A stretch of DNA of 40,896 nt, taken from contig JACCUS010000004.1 in NCBI GenBank assembly GCA_013811715.1, forward strand, positions 1 to 40,896, in the 5' to 3' direction. Position 1 is the stretch's first letter. Each line of letters opens with the position of its first letter. Below, one piece after another: positions 24,684 to 40,896 of the stretch. The DNA comes from Nocardioidaceae bacterium (GTDB lineage Bacteria; Actinomycetota; Actinomycetes; Propionibacteriales; Nocardioidaceae). The notes under the pieces were generated by a model. It made no database searches, was not told the origin of the DNA, and saw only the letters and a program-made list of their open reading frames with translations. The position numbers were made by a program, and so were the translations under genes.

Positions 24684-24785
24684 CGCAACACCATAGCCAA
24701 GCGGGCGGCAGGCGTGGGCCACGTGGCGTTGTGCTTACATATGGACTGCGCTGCCCGGCGCTCACGACGAAAGGGAACAGCCACC

Positions 24786-25181
24786 ATGTCCGTCCTGACC
24801 GGCTACGTTCCTACTCCTGTCGGCGAGGCTGCCCTGGAGGTCGCCATCGCCGAGGCGAAGCTGCGGGAAGTCTCGCTGATCGTGTTGAACTCTGCCCGCG
24901 GAGACGGCGGCGCCGACGACAACTTCGCCGACGACGCTACCGCCGCCAGGCTGCGCGCGCGGCTGCACGAGTCGGGAGTCAGCTATCAGCTGCTGCGCAG
25001 CGTCAGCTCCCGCGAGCCGGCCCAGGAGCTCATCGCCATGGCGACCGACATCGACGCCCACCTGATCGTCATCGGCCTGCGCAGGCGCACGCCCGTCGGC
25101 AAGCTGTTGATGGGCAGCACGGCCCAGCGGATCCTGCTCGACGCGGAGTGCCCGGTCCTGGCCGTCAAGCCGCCGCGCTGA
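24786..25181 (+). CDS. Universal stress protein (UspA domain)
   Basis: A 131-residue single-domain Usp. It starts MSVLTGYVPTPVGEAALEVAIAEA, the common actinobacterial Usp start, and ends with IVIGLRRRTPVGKLLMGSTAQRILLDAECPVLAVKPPR. That segment is a variant of the ATP-binding G-x2-G-x9-G(S/T) motif in which the second Gly is Arg (R100), so nucleotide binding is not certain. The ATG has AAAGGGA 10 nt upstream. An open frame continues far upstream in phase, but only the part from 24786 has family character. Confidence 0.88.
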   Translation: MSVLTGYVPTPVGEAALEVAIAEAKLREVSLIVLNSARGDGGADDNFADDATAARLRARLHESGVSYQLLRSVSSREPAQELIAMATDIDAHLIVIGLRRRTPVGKLLMGSTAQRILLDAECPVLAVKPPR

Positions 25182-25205
25182 CAAGCAGCCCCGGCGCCAA
25201 ACCGG

Positions 25206-25667
25206 TCACCTGACGACCGCGACGACCGCCAAGACGAAGGCGGCGCCCAACAGGCCCACCCGGACACCTTGGAAGACCGACCAGCGCTCGCGCTCCGCTC
25301 GCCAGCCAGGTGGAGGCGTCGCGGCGTCGTACTGCGCGGTGCGCGTGTTGATGGGCACGTTCACCGCCAGCGTGGTGACGACGACCATGAGCGAACACCC
25401 CGCAGCCGACAACCACAGGACGCGCGCGGCGGTCGAGTCGGCGGGGGCCAGCAGCCCGGCGACGAGCAGCGAAATCCCGGTGAGCGGCATGACGACGGGC
25501 ATCACCCGCCCGTACGTGCGCAGCAGCCCCTGCTCGAACCTGACCTGCGACGGCTCGTCCTGGCCGGCGATGACCGGCTGGACCAGCCGCCACGACGCCG
25601 ACTCGGCGCCCACCACCCAGCCGGTCAGCAACAAGGCCAGCCCGCTGATCAGCGAGTAACCGTCCAT
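25206..25667 (-). CDS. DUF1772-like membrane protein
   Basis: A 153-residue inner-membrane protein with about four hydrophobic segments (near residues 5-22, 55-73, 84-103 and 136-152). The motif NVPINTRTAQYD followed by PPPGWRAERERWSVFQGVR resembles the DUF1772 (anthrone-oxygenase-like) family signature. Its ATG has a strong GGAGGAG ribosome site that overlaps the end of the preceding small gene, so the two form an operon with the DUF6328-like gene. Function unknown. Confidence 0.72.
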   Translation of the reverse strand: MDGYSLISGLALLLTGWVVGAESASWRLVQPVIAGQDEPSQVRFEQGLLRTYGRVMPVVMPLTGISLLVAGLLAPADSTAARVLWLSAAGCSLMVVVTTLAVNVPINTRTAQYDAATPPPGWRAERERWSVFQGVRVGLLGAAFVLAVVAVVR

Positions 25668-25669
25668 TG

Positions 25670-25929
25670 CTACTCCTCCCGATGATGTACGTCGATGGGC
25701 TTGCGCGCCTGCAGGTAGAAGCGGCGGATCGTGAAGCTGATCGGCCCACCCCGAGCCGGTCCGGACTCGTGCAGCCGCAGCAGCAAGGGCGCATACTCAT
25801 CGACACCGAAGTCACCGGCTGCACTGCACGGCACTGCCGAGACGTAGTAGACGAGCGCGCCCACGGCTCTTGCTGCTCGCGCCGCCACAGGTCGAGCAGC
25901 TGCTCGGCCCGCGGGGAGTAGCCCCTCAT
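25670..25929 (-). pseudogene. Small conserved-looking gene broken by a frameshift
   Basis: From the ATG at 25929 one frame reads MRGYSPRAEQLLDLWRREQQEPWAR, which looks like real protein, then turns to nonsense. Another frame continues from the same point as LVYYVSAVPCSAAGDFGVDEYAPLLLRLHESGPARGGPISF ... RKPIDVHHREE and stops at 25670. The switch falls in a GCGCGC run near 25855-25862, where adding one GC would join the frames into about 86 residues. The gene fits neatly between its neighbours: ATG overlapping the previous stop, and stop inside the next ribosome site. Pseudogene, sequencing error or programmed shift are all possible. Confidence 0.55.
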
Positions 25930-26456
25930 GCCCGCCTCCGCCCTCCGCCCGAGCGAACCCCCACATCCGACTGGGCGCGCGCCCGCATCGGGATCGCCAC
26001 CCAGAGGACTACGAAGACCACGCCGATCACGCTGGTCGTCGCGACCGCCACCCCTCGGCTCAGCAGAAAGTCGAGGACCAGCAAGGTGGCCCCGCTGATG
26101 GAGGTGAAGAGGAAGACCAAGCCCGCGGCGACGTAGCGGGTGGCCGCCCGGATCAGGTCGTCCTTCATCCGACGCCCGAACACCAGCCGGTGAAAGGGGA
26201 CCGGCGCCACCAGAAAGCCGGTCGCAAGCGTGGCGGAGACGAGCGTGACCACGTAGACGTCGCGCTGGAAGTCGCTGACCGCGGTGAAGCGTGACTGGAA
26301 CGCGAGACTGAGCAGGAAGCCGAAGAGAATCTGGATGCCGGCCTGCATCACCCGCAGTTCTTGCAGCAGCTCGTTGTAGTTGCGGTCGAGCCGCGCCGAC
26401 ATCGTCTCGTCACGTTCGTACGACGTTGTGGATGCCTCGCCGGATCGGTCAGCCAT
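25926..26456 (-). CDS. DUF6328-like membrane protein
   Basis: A protein of about 176 residues with four membrane segments. YNELLQELRVMQAGIQILFGFLLSLAFQSRF, QRDVYVVTLVSATLATGFLVAPVPFHRLVFGRRMKDDLIRAATRY and the two following hydrophobic stretches match my memory of the DUF6328 family, sometimes mislabelled sodium:proton antiporter. The start is uncertain: GTG at 26474, ATG at 26456 or ATG at 26402. I used 26456, although CAGGAG abuts it too closely for a normal ribosome site. It lies directly after the tuf terminator and overlaps the next small gene by 4 bp. Confidence 0.68.
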   Translation of the reverse strand: MADRSGEASTTSYERDETMSARLDRNYNELLQELRVMQAGIQILFGFLLSLAFQSRFTAVSDFQRDVYVVTLVSATLATGFLVAPVPFHRLVFGRRMKDDLIRAATRYVAAGLVFLFTSISGATLLVLDFLLSRGVAVATTSVIGVVFVVLWVAIPMRARAQSDVGVRSGGGRRRA

Positions 26457-26478
26457 CTCCTGATTCAACACCACGCCA

Positions 26479-26510
26479 GCGGGTCCCGAACCTCAAGGTT
26501 CGGGACCCGC
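26479..26510 (-). terminator. Strong hairpin terminator after tuf
   Basis: GCGGGTCCCGAACC (26479-26492) and GGTTCGGGACCCGC (26497-26510) form a perfect 14-bp stem with a four-base loop, 26 bp past the tuf stop. There is no U-tract, as is common for actinobacterial terminators. Being symmetrical, it could work in both directions. Confidence 0.85.
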
Positions 26511-26535
26511 CCCGCTTGAAGCAGGTGGAGTCAGG

Positions 26536-27729
<1,194 letters not shown>

Positions 27730-27791
27730 TTGGACTTCCTCCTAGTTAGAAATTGACTCGTCAGGTGTACGCGGGTCAGCAACCCACTGGG

Positions 27792-29897
<2,106 letters not shown>

Positions 29898-29998
29898 GGT
29901 CGGCGCTTTCCCCTAACGGTCTCTTGGTGGGTGGGTGTGCTGCGCACAGAGGTACGACGTGCGGCGGGCCGCTCGGGCCACCGCGCCGTACATCGTCG

Positions 29999-30469
29999 TC
30001 ACCAGCGGTAGTGGGCGAAGGCCTTGTTGGACTCGGCCATCTTGTGGGTGTCCTCGCGGCGCTTCACGGCCGCCCCGAGGCCGTTGGACGCGTCGAGCAG
30101 CTCGTTCATGAGGCGCTCGGACATCGCCTTCTCGCGGCGAGCCTGGGAGTACTGGACGAGCCAGCGCAAGGCGAGGGTGGTGGAGCGGCTCGGTCGCACC
30201 TCGACCGGCACCTGGTAGGTCGCACCTCCGACCCGGCGGCTCCGGACCTCCAGCGTGGGCTTGACGTTGTCGAGCGCACGCTTGAGCGTGACGACCGGGT
30301 CAGTGCTGGTCTTCTCGCGGCAGCCTTCCATCGCCGTATGCACGATGCGCTCGGCCACCTGCTTCTTCCCGTCCACGAGCACCTTGTTGATGAGCTGGGT
30401 CACCAGCTGGCTGCCGTAGACGGGGTCGATCTCGACCGGACGCTTCGGTGCGGGGCCCTTGCGTGGCAT
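29999..30469 (-). CDS. rpsG: 30S ribosomal protein S7
   Basis: A 156-residue S7, the head-domain assembly initiator (MPRKGPAPKRPVEIDPVYGSQLVTQLINKVLVDGKKQVAERIVH ... HKMAESNKAFAHYRW). The ATG at 30469 overlaps the rpsL stop in TGATG; frame further upstream is rpsL in another phase. A 101-bp gap without evident structure leads to fusA. Confidence 0.98.
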   Translation of the reverse strand: MPRKGPAPKRPVEIDPVYGSQLVTQLINKVLVDGKKQVAERIVHTAMEGCREKTSTDPVVTLKRALDNVKPTLEVRSRRVGGATYQVPVEVRPSRSTTLALRWLVQYSQARREKAMSERLMNELLDASNGLGAAVKRREDTHKMAESNKAFAHYRW

Positions 30470-30843
30470 CAGCTCTTCTCCTTCTTCGCGCCGTACCGGC
30501 TGCGCGCCTGCTTGCGGTTCTTGACACCTTGGGTGTCGAGTGAGCCGCGAATGATCTTGTAGCGGACACCCGGAAGGTCCTTGACCCGGCCGCCACGCAC
30601 CAGCACTATTGAGTGCTCTTGCAGGTTGTGACCCACGCCGGGGATGTACGCCGTCACCTCGATGCCACTGGTCAAGCGCACCCGCGCGACCTTGCGCAGA
30701 GCGGAGTTCGGCTTCTTGGGGGTGGTGGTGTAGACACGCGTGCACACGCCGCGCCGCTGAGGAGATCCCTTCAGGGCGGGCGTCTTCTGCTTCGACACCT
30801 TGTCCTGGCGGCCCTTGCGGACCAGCTGGTTGATGGTGGGCAC
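30469..30843 (-). CDS. rpsL: 30S ribosomal protein S12
   Basis: A 124-residue S12, central to decoding accuracy. The start is GTG (PTINQLVRKGR). The streptomycin-resistance positions carry the wild-type lysines: K43 in TTPKKPNSALRK and K88 in RGGRVKDLPGVRYK. Known resistance changes at these sites are therefore absent. It is the first gene of the str operon, with AGGAAAGAG upstream and a leader of about 235 nt. Confidence 0.98.
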   Translation of the reverse strand: MPTINQLVRKGRQDKVSKQKTPALKGSPQRRGVCTRVYTTTPKKPNSALRKVARVRLTSGIEVTAYIPGVGHNLQEHSIVLVRGGRVKDLPGVRYKIIRGSLDTQGVKNRKQARSRYGAKKEKS

Positions 30844-31084
30844 CGCGTCGTTCTCTTTCCTGTCGATTTCGCTTCGCTGGGGTGCTGTGCTGTCGAACGC
30901 CTGCGCTGGCGACCCCCGCGGCCGGGCGTGTCGCCCGGTCCCCAGGCCACGACTCCGGACAGGAGTCCGGGGTGCGTGTTGGGTCCGGTACGCAGACCTC
31001 GTGGCTGCCGTTCGTTTCGCTGTCAGCGTGACGAGCCGATCAGGCACACGAGAGGGCCTAGAACACATCCAGGCACGAACGCCT
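30844..31084 (-). other. Structured leader of the str operon
   Basis: No gene is seen here. The transcript can form ACTCCGGAC/GTCCGGGGT around an AGGA loop (30952-30973, one U-G pair), competing with GACTCC/GGAGTC (30951-30967). A separate CCGGGC/GCCCGG hairpin lies at 30922-30938. These could regulate rpsL expression; I see no known S12/S7 binding mimic. Confidence 0.4.
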
Positions 31085-31113
31085 AGATTACCGGCTCGCC
31101 TGGCTACGGTCAA
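31085..31113 (-). promoter_or_regulatory. rpsLp: Promoter of the str operon
   Basis: TTGACC (31108-31113), a 17-bp spacer and TAATCT (31085-31090) on the minus strand form a near-consensus SigA-type promoter, about 240 bp before rpsL and just past the stop of the upstream gene. Confidence 0.72.
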
Positions 31114-31152
31114 AGTCGACGAAGGTGCAGCTGTGGACCCCGCGAGGGAGGC

Positions 31153-31677
31153 TCAGGCGGCGGGGCCCTTCTCGCGTACGGTGCGGACCTGTTCCATCGC
31201 GCCCTGCAGGTCGCGGAGCCACTCGTCGCTGTGCTGGCCGACCAGCTTCACGCACCAGGCCAGGGCATGGGAGCGCGATCGCGCCACGCCCGCCTCCACC
31301 AGGGTGTCGAGCACCTGGCGCTGCGGCTGCCGAAGTCGCGTCATCGTCGGTACGGCGATGTGCGCGAACAGCGCGGTGTGGTCGCCCACCTTCGCCCCCC
31401 ACGAGACCTTCCGCTCGAAGCGGTGCTGCGCCTCGCGGGCGATCTGCATCCGGGTCTCCCGCGTTTCCTCGCGCCAGGCGGAGATGCGGCCGGCCGCTGC
31501 CTCGGAGACCGCCGCCTCGTCGGCGTCTTCGCCGAGCGGAGCCCCAGCGACCGTGACGCGCACGGTGATCTCTTCACGGTCCACCGTGATCTGGGGTGTG
31601 TCTGCGGTCCATTCCTGGGGGAGCCGGCCGGCGAACCAGGCCTGGATGTCCGATGCTGTCTGTTCCGAAGTCGTCAT
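31153..31677 (-). CDS. Conserved-looking protein of unknown function, leaderless
   Basis: A 174-residue soluble protein that I do not recognise. The N-terminal half is acidic with a beta-like stretch (DTPQITVDREEITVRVTVAGAP). The middle is a charged helix (AAAGRISAWREETRETRMQIAREAQHRFERKVSWGA). The C-terminal VLDTLVEAGVARSRSHALAWCVKLVGQHSDEWLRDLQGAMEQV resembles the helix pattern of small ribbon-helix-helix or antitoxin-like proteins, which is only a guess. A -10 (TAATCT) 7 bp before the ATG implies a leaderless mRNA, and a palindrome spans that gap. It lies upstream of the str promoter. Confidence 0.65.
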   Translation of the reverse strand: MTTSEQTASDIQAWFAGRLPQEWTADTPQITVDREEITVRVTVAGAPLGEDADEAAVSEAAAGRISAWREETRETRMQIAREAQHRFERKVSWGAKVGDHTALFAHIAVPTMTRLRQPQRQVLDTLVEAGVARSRSHALAWCVKLVGQHSDEWLRDLQGAMEQVRTVREKGPAA

Positions 31678-31691
31678 GTAATCAAGATTAC
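31678..31691. promoter_or_regulatory. Palindrome over the -10 and start of a leaderless gene
   Basis: GTAATCAAGATTAC has 6-bp perfect arms around AA and directly abuts the ATG at 31677. On the minus strand it contains the TAATCT -10, with TTGCGT 16 bp further upstream as a -35. A protein bound here would block transcription start, so it is a candidate autoregulatory operator, possibly also affecting the divergent gene at 31747. Confidence 0.5.
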
Positions 31692-31746
31692 CTGCTTACA
31701 CCACTGACGCAAGCAGTCGCGTCGTGCTCCTGGGAGAATTGCGCAG

Positions 31747-32820
31747 ATGAGCTTCCGCCTGCTCGATGGCGACCCGCCCGACGACTCGGTCCGTCGACTG
31801 ACCTTCGTGCCGTTCCTCCCTGACGGGTGCTGCATCGCGTTGCCCGGCGGCTCGGGGTCATTGAGCCTGCCGCACGGCGCGGTGGAGCAGGGAGAGTCGT
31901 GGCTGCTGGACGCGGCGCTGCGCATTCCGTTGACGACGGCTGGCTTTCGGATGCAACGGGTGCGCCCGTTCGCCGCGGACGACGACCATGTGTTCGCCTG
32001 GCTCGACGGCGACCGATACACCGGTGGCCGCGACCACGTCGACGCCGACTGGGTGGTGGACAGCCCGGAGGGCATCTCGCAGCGATTCCATCGAGCCGGT
32101 GATCCCGCGACCGCCAGGATCGTCGACGAAGCGGCTCGCTCGTTTCGAGGGCAGAGCGATTCCAGCTACTACGCGGACAACCTGCGCCTGCTCGAGCCGG
32201 CGTACCTGCGGGGACAGTCCGCCGAGAGCGGATCTGGGTTCGGCGGCACACCAGCGCAGTGGCGCGCCCGGCGGCAGATGATCCTCGACGGCATCGACTC
32301 CGACGGCACGTTCCTCGACGTCGGCTGCGCCAACGGCCTGCTGATGGAGTCGGTCCACCGGTGGGCGGCCGAACGCGGCCTCGTCGTCGAGCCGTACGGC
32401 GTCGACCTCGGTCCTCGGCTGGTGGAGGTCGCCCGACTGCGGCTTCCGCAGTGGGCCGACCGGGTCGAGGTGGGCAACGCGATCGACTACGTGCCGACGT
32501 CCGGCGCCCGATTCACCTTCGTCCACGTCCTGCTCGACACCGTCCCGACAGCACGGCGGCACGATCTGCTCCAGCATGCGCTGGACTCCCTCGTCGAGCC
32601 TGACGGACGCCTCCTCGTCAGCCACTACGGCGGCCCCGCCGACCGTCCCGCCGCCGGGCAGGTGGCGCGTCTCGGCTTTGGCGTCGCGGGTCAGTCGGCA
32701 GCGGCCGACGGCCGCGCCAGCACCGCATGGATCGACGTGCCGATCCCTGCCGGCAGCGGGCGGACAGCTCAGCGGCGTCGATCCGACGAGGAGACGACGT
32801 CGTCTCCACGGGTCACCTGA
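31747..32820 (+). CDS. Degenerate Nudix domain fused to a class I SAM methyltransferase
   Basis: A 357-residue protein. Residues about 15-110 resemble a Nudix fold (FVPFLPDGCCIALPGGSGSLSLPHGAVEQGES), but the box lacks the REx2EE core (ALRIPLTTAGF instead), so hydrolysis is unlikely. Residues about 175-300 are a Rossmann methyltransferase: motif I TFLDVGCANGLL (188-199), the acidic strand-2 end D220 in GVDLGPRLVEVA, and VHVLLDTVP as motif IV. The N-terminal domain may bind a nucleotide-like ligand. GGGAGAA precedes the ATG. The last 52 bp overlap the end of the convergent membrane-protein gene. Confidence 0.68.
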   Translation: MSFRLLDGDPPDDSVRRLTFVPFLPDGCCIALPGGSGSLSLPHGAVEQGESWLLDAALRIPLTTAGFRMQRVRPFAADDDHVFAWLDGDRYTGGRDHVDADWVVDSPEGISQRFHRAGDPATARIVDEAARSFRGQSDSSYYADNLRLLEPAYLRGQSAESGSGFGGTPAQWRARRQMILDGIDSDGTFLDVGCANGLLMESVHRWAAERGLVVEPYGVDLGPRLVEVARLRLPQWADRVEVGNAIDYVPTSGARFTFVHVLLDTVPTARRHDLLQHALDSLVEPDGRLLVSHYGGPADRPAAGQVARLGFGVAGQSAAADGRASTAWIDVPIPAGSGRTAQRRRSDEETTSSPRVT

Positions 32821-33977
32821 TAGGGCGACCGGTACTGCGACGGCTGGTGCCCGGCCGGTGGCGGCGCGGTCGGGCCGGCAATCCGTTCCTGCTGCCCAGG
32901 CCCTCTCAAGAGCTGGTAGCCGATGGCGCCGAACACCACGAGGCTGCCGATCGCGGCGAACGCGACGGCCCAGCGCAACGGGTGCTGGCCCTGGGGGGTG
33001 ACCGCGATCGTGAGCGCTGGCAAGAACACCGCACCGAAGAAGGACAGCACGGCAAAGCCGACAAACGACGTGTAGGCGTACGCCGCAGCAAGCGCGAGCG
33101 CGATGAGGAGCCCCATAAACATCGCGATCCGTATGTCGGTGCGCACGTCGTCGATGGTGAAGCCGTCTCCGGAAGCCCGCGCGCCGAGCCCACCGAGGGC
33201 GAAGAAGAACCCGTTCGCGAGCACCACTGCGTACATACCGAAGAGCGCAAGGCCGCCACCCAGCATGGCGGTCAGGTGACGGCAATGGAACCTCCAGCCG
33301 ACCAGCGCGACCGCGATCCCGTAACCCAGCATCGCCATGCCAAAGGTCAAGAACGCTCCGGTGTCGTTGTCGGCGGACTCCAGCGAGTCGGACAGGACCT
33401 GACCCAAGATGATCAAGCCGCCGAGCACTGCCGCCAGCGTCAAGACCTGTTGCTCAAGGATCCAGTACCCTGCCACACCGCCGATGAGCAGCAAGACTCC
33501 GGCGAGGTAGGGCAGCGCCTCGGCGTCCCATGTGGTCGTGATCAGCAGAGCGAGGGCAGTAAGCGCCAGCGACGCGAGCAGCCCCGTTACCCTGCGGGCA
33601 GCCACCCAGCGGGCATGGGGCCCGTCCTTGAGCAGGAGCTCTACGCCGACAGCCCCGACGGCGAAGACGGCGGTTACTCCGAACATGACGATGAACGTCT
33701 TCCAAACGAGTCCCTTGTTCTCAGCGAGAGGCGACGCAGTCAGGAATCCCGCCATCACCAGGCTGGCACCGAAGACCACGACACCCACGAGCAGTGTCGG
33801 CAGCTGCCAGCCGGCGCTCGGGGAGCCGGCGGGCTTGCTGGCCCGGCCGGACGATCCCTCGGCGGACATCAATGCCCGATACACGTCGTCGGCCTGGGCG
33901 GGAGAGATCCTGCCATTGCGGACCAGCGGGTCCAAGGCGTCGAAAACAGGGTCAGTCGAACCAAATCCGGTGCTCAT
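32769..33977 (-). CDS. Multi-pass membrane protein (DUF2157-like)
   Basis: A 402-residue protein. It has a short N-terminal cytosolic helical region (DALDPLVRNGRISPAQADDVYRALMSAEG) followed by about ten to twelve hydrophobic segments from residue 60 to about 365, and a Pro/Gln-rich, charged tail. The layout, a small helical domain before many helices, resembles DUF2157 proteins; function unknown. I chose the ATG at 33977; a longer frame to 34070 runs through the rpoC terminator. Its 3' end overlaps the methyltransferase gene tail to tail by 52 bp. Confidence 0.65.
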   Translation of the reverse strand: MSTGFGSTDPVFDALDPLVRNGRISPAQADDVYRALMSAEGSSGRASKPAGSPSAGWQLPTLLVGVVVFGASLVMAGFLTASPLAENKGLVWKTFIVMFGVTAVFAVGAVGVELLLKDGPHARWVAARRVTGLLASLALTALALLITTTWDAEALPYLAGVLLLIGGVAGYWILEQQVLTLAAVLGGLIILGQVLSDSLESADNDTGAFLTFGMAMLGYGIAVALVGWRFHCRHLTAMLGGGLALFGMYAVVLANGFFFALGGLGARASGDGFTIDDVRTDIRIAMFMGLLIALALAAAYAYTSFVGFAVLSFFGAVFLPALTIAVTPQGQHPLRWAVAFAAIGSLVVFGAIGYQLLRGPGQQERIAGPTAPPPAGHQPSQYRSPYQVTRGDDVVSSSDRRR

Positions 33978-34025
33978 GGCGTGAAACCCTAGGGCATCGT
34001 CACCGAGAACTGGAGGCAAAGCGAA

Positions 34026-34062
34026 GGCGGGAGGTGTGGAGTCTCCTCCAACGCCTCCCGCC
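34026..34062 (-). terminator. Terminator hairpin after rpoC
   Basis: GGCGGGAGG (34026-34034) pairs with CCTCCCGCC (34054-34062). An inner TGGAG/CTCCA stem (34037-34050) closes a four-base loop after a small internal loop. It lies 40 bp past the rpoC stop and has no U-tract. Confidence 0.7.
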
Positions 34063-34101
34063 CCACTCATCTGACGGTCACCTCGACATCGAGGTGCGAG
34101 C

Positions 34102-37977
<3,876 letters not shown>

Positions 37978-38068
37978 GACTCTTCCTTCGTTTGGTGTTG
38001 CCTCTTATGTTTCAGTTCCTGGTCTGCCTCGCGAGCAAAGCTCGCTGCGGCCATGACGAGCGTCGAGG

Positions 38069-38092
38069 GGTCTGAGCAGGGCATCGCCCTGC

Positions 38093-38099
<7 letters not shown>
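38069..38099 (-). promoter_or_regulatory. Perfect hairpin overlapping the rpoB stop codon
   Basis: On the minus strand GGTCTGAGCAGGGC and GCCCTGCTCAGACC pair over 14 bp with a GAT loop. The rpoB TGA stop is inside the first arm. A smaller GCGAGC/GCTCGC hairpin follows. No U-tract is present. It could be an attenuator between rpoB and rpoC, an RNase processing site, or a translational signal at the stop codon. Confidence 0.6.

Positions 38100-40896
<2,797 letters not shown>

Noticed and set aside
24189..24785. A long N-terminal extension of the universal stress protein, giving 330 residues
   Set aside because: The extension is the antisense of the Nudix gene. Only residues from 24786 match the Usp family, and a ribosome site precedes that ATG.
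30469..30843. Streptomycin-resistance allele of rpsL
   Set aside because: K43 and K88 are both wild type.

Overview
The window is high-GC actinobacterial DNA. The ribosomal and transcription genes have actinobacterial traits: a short zinc-ribbon S14, many GTG/TTG starts, TGATG-coupled genes, and the order rpoB-rpoC ... rpsL-rpsG-fusA-tuf ... S10-spc. Protein style suggests Propionibacteriales (Nocardioidaceae-like), but that is inference from memory of the families and was not searched.

Layout. (1) About 1-10.7 kb is a catabolic region on both strands: a partial class I aminotransferase, an ArgE/DapE-type M20 deacylase, a giant FAD/Fe-S 2-hydroxyacid dehydrogenase, a maleate-isomerase/Asp-Glu-racemase-like protein, a GntR/FadR regulator, a succinate-semialdehyde-type dehydrogenase, a GABA-type class III aminotransferase and an MHS-type MFS importer. 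Three copies of the palindrome ATTGTNNACAAT lie in the control regions of these genes (4793-4804, 7914-7925, 10685-10696), with a degenerate fourth near 7883. They tie the region into one probable regulon of the local GntR protein, for uptake and oxidation of an omega-amino acid or related compound. (2) 10.8-23.8 kb, all on the minus strand, is the complete S10-spc series read rpsJ to map, including secY and adk. (3) 24.2-26.5 kb holds a Nudix hydrolase, a universal stress protein, two membrane proteins and a small gene that looks frameshifted. (4) 26.5-30.8 kb is the str operon (rpsL, rpsG, fusA, tuf) with its own promoter, a structured leader and a strong terminator. (5) 31.1-34.0 kb has a small leaderless gene of unknown function, a degenerate-Nudix/methyltransferase fusion and a multi-pass membrane protein. 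(6) 34.1-40.9 kb is rpoC and the 3' part of rpoB.

The essential genes are conventional. The less expected signals are non-coding or at junctions: a 24-bp tandem repeat that makes a 30-codon micro-ORF exactly bridging rplE and rpsN; a compact three-way-junction RNA fold between adk and map; a 14-bp perfect hairpin on the rpoB stop codon; competing hairpins in the S10 and str leaders; a palindrome on the start of a leaderless gene; and the GntR operator set. No tRNA, rRNA, CRISPR array, insertion sequence or prophage was seen.
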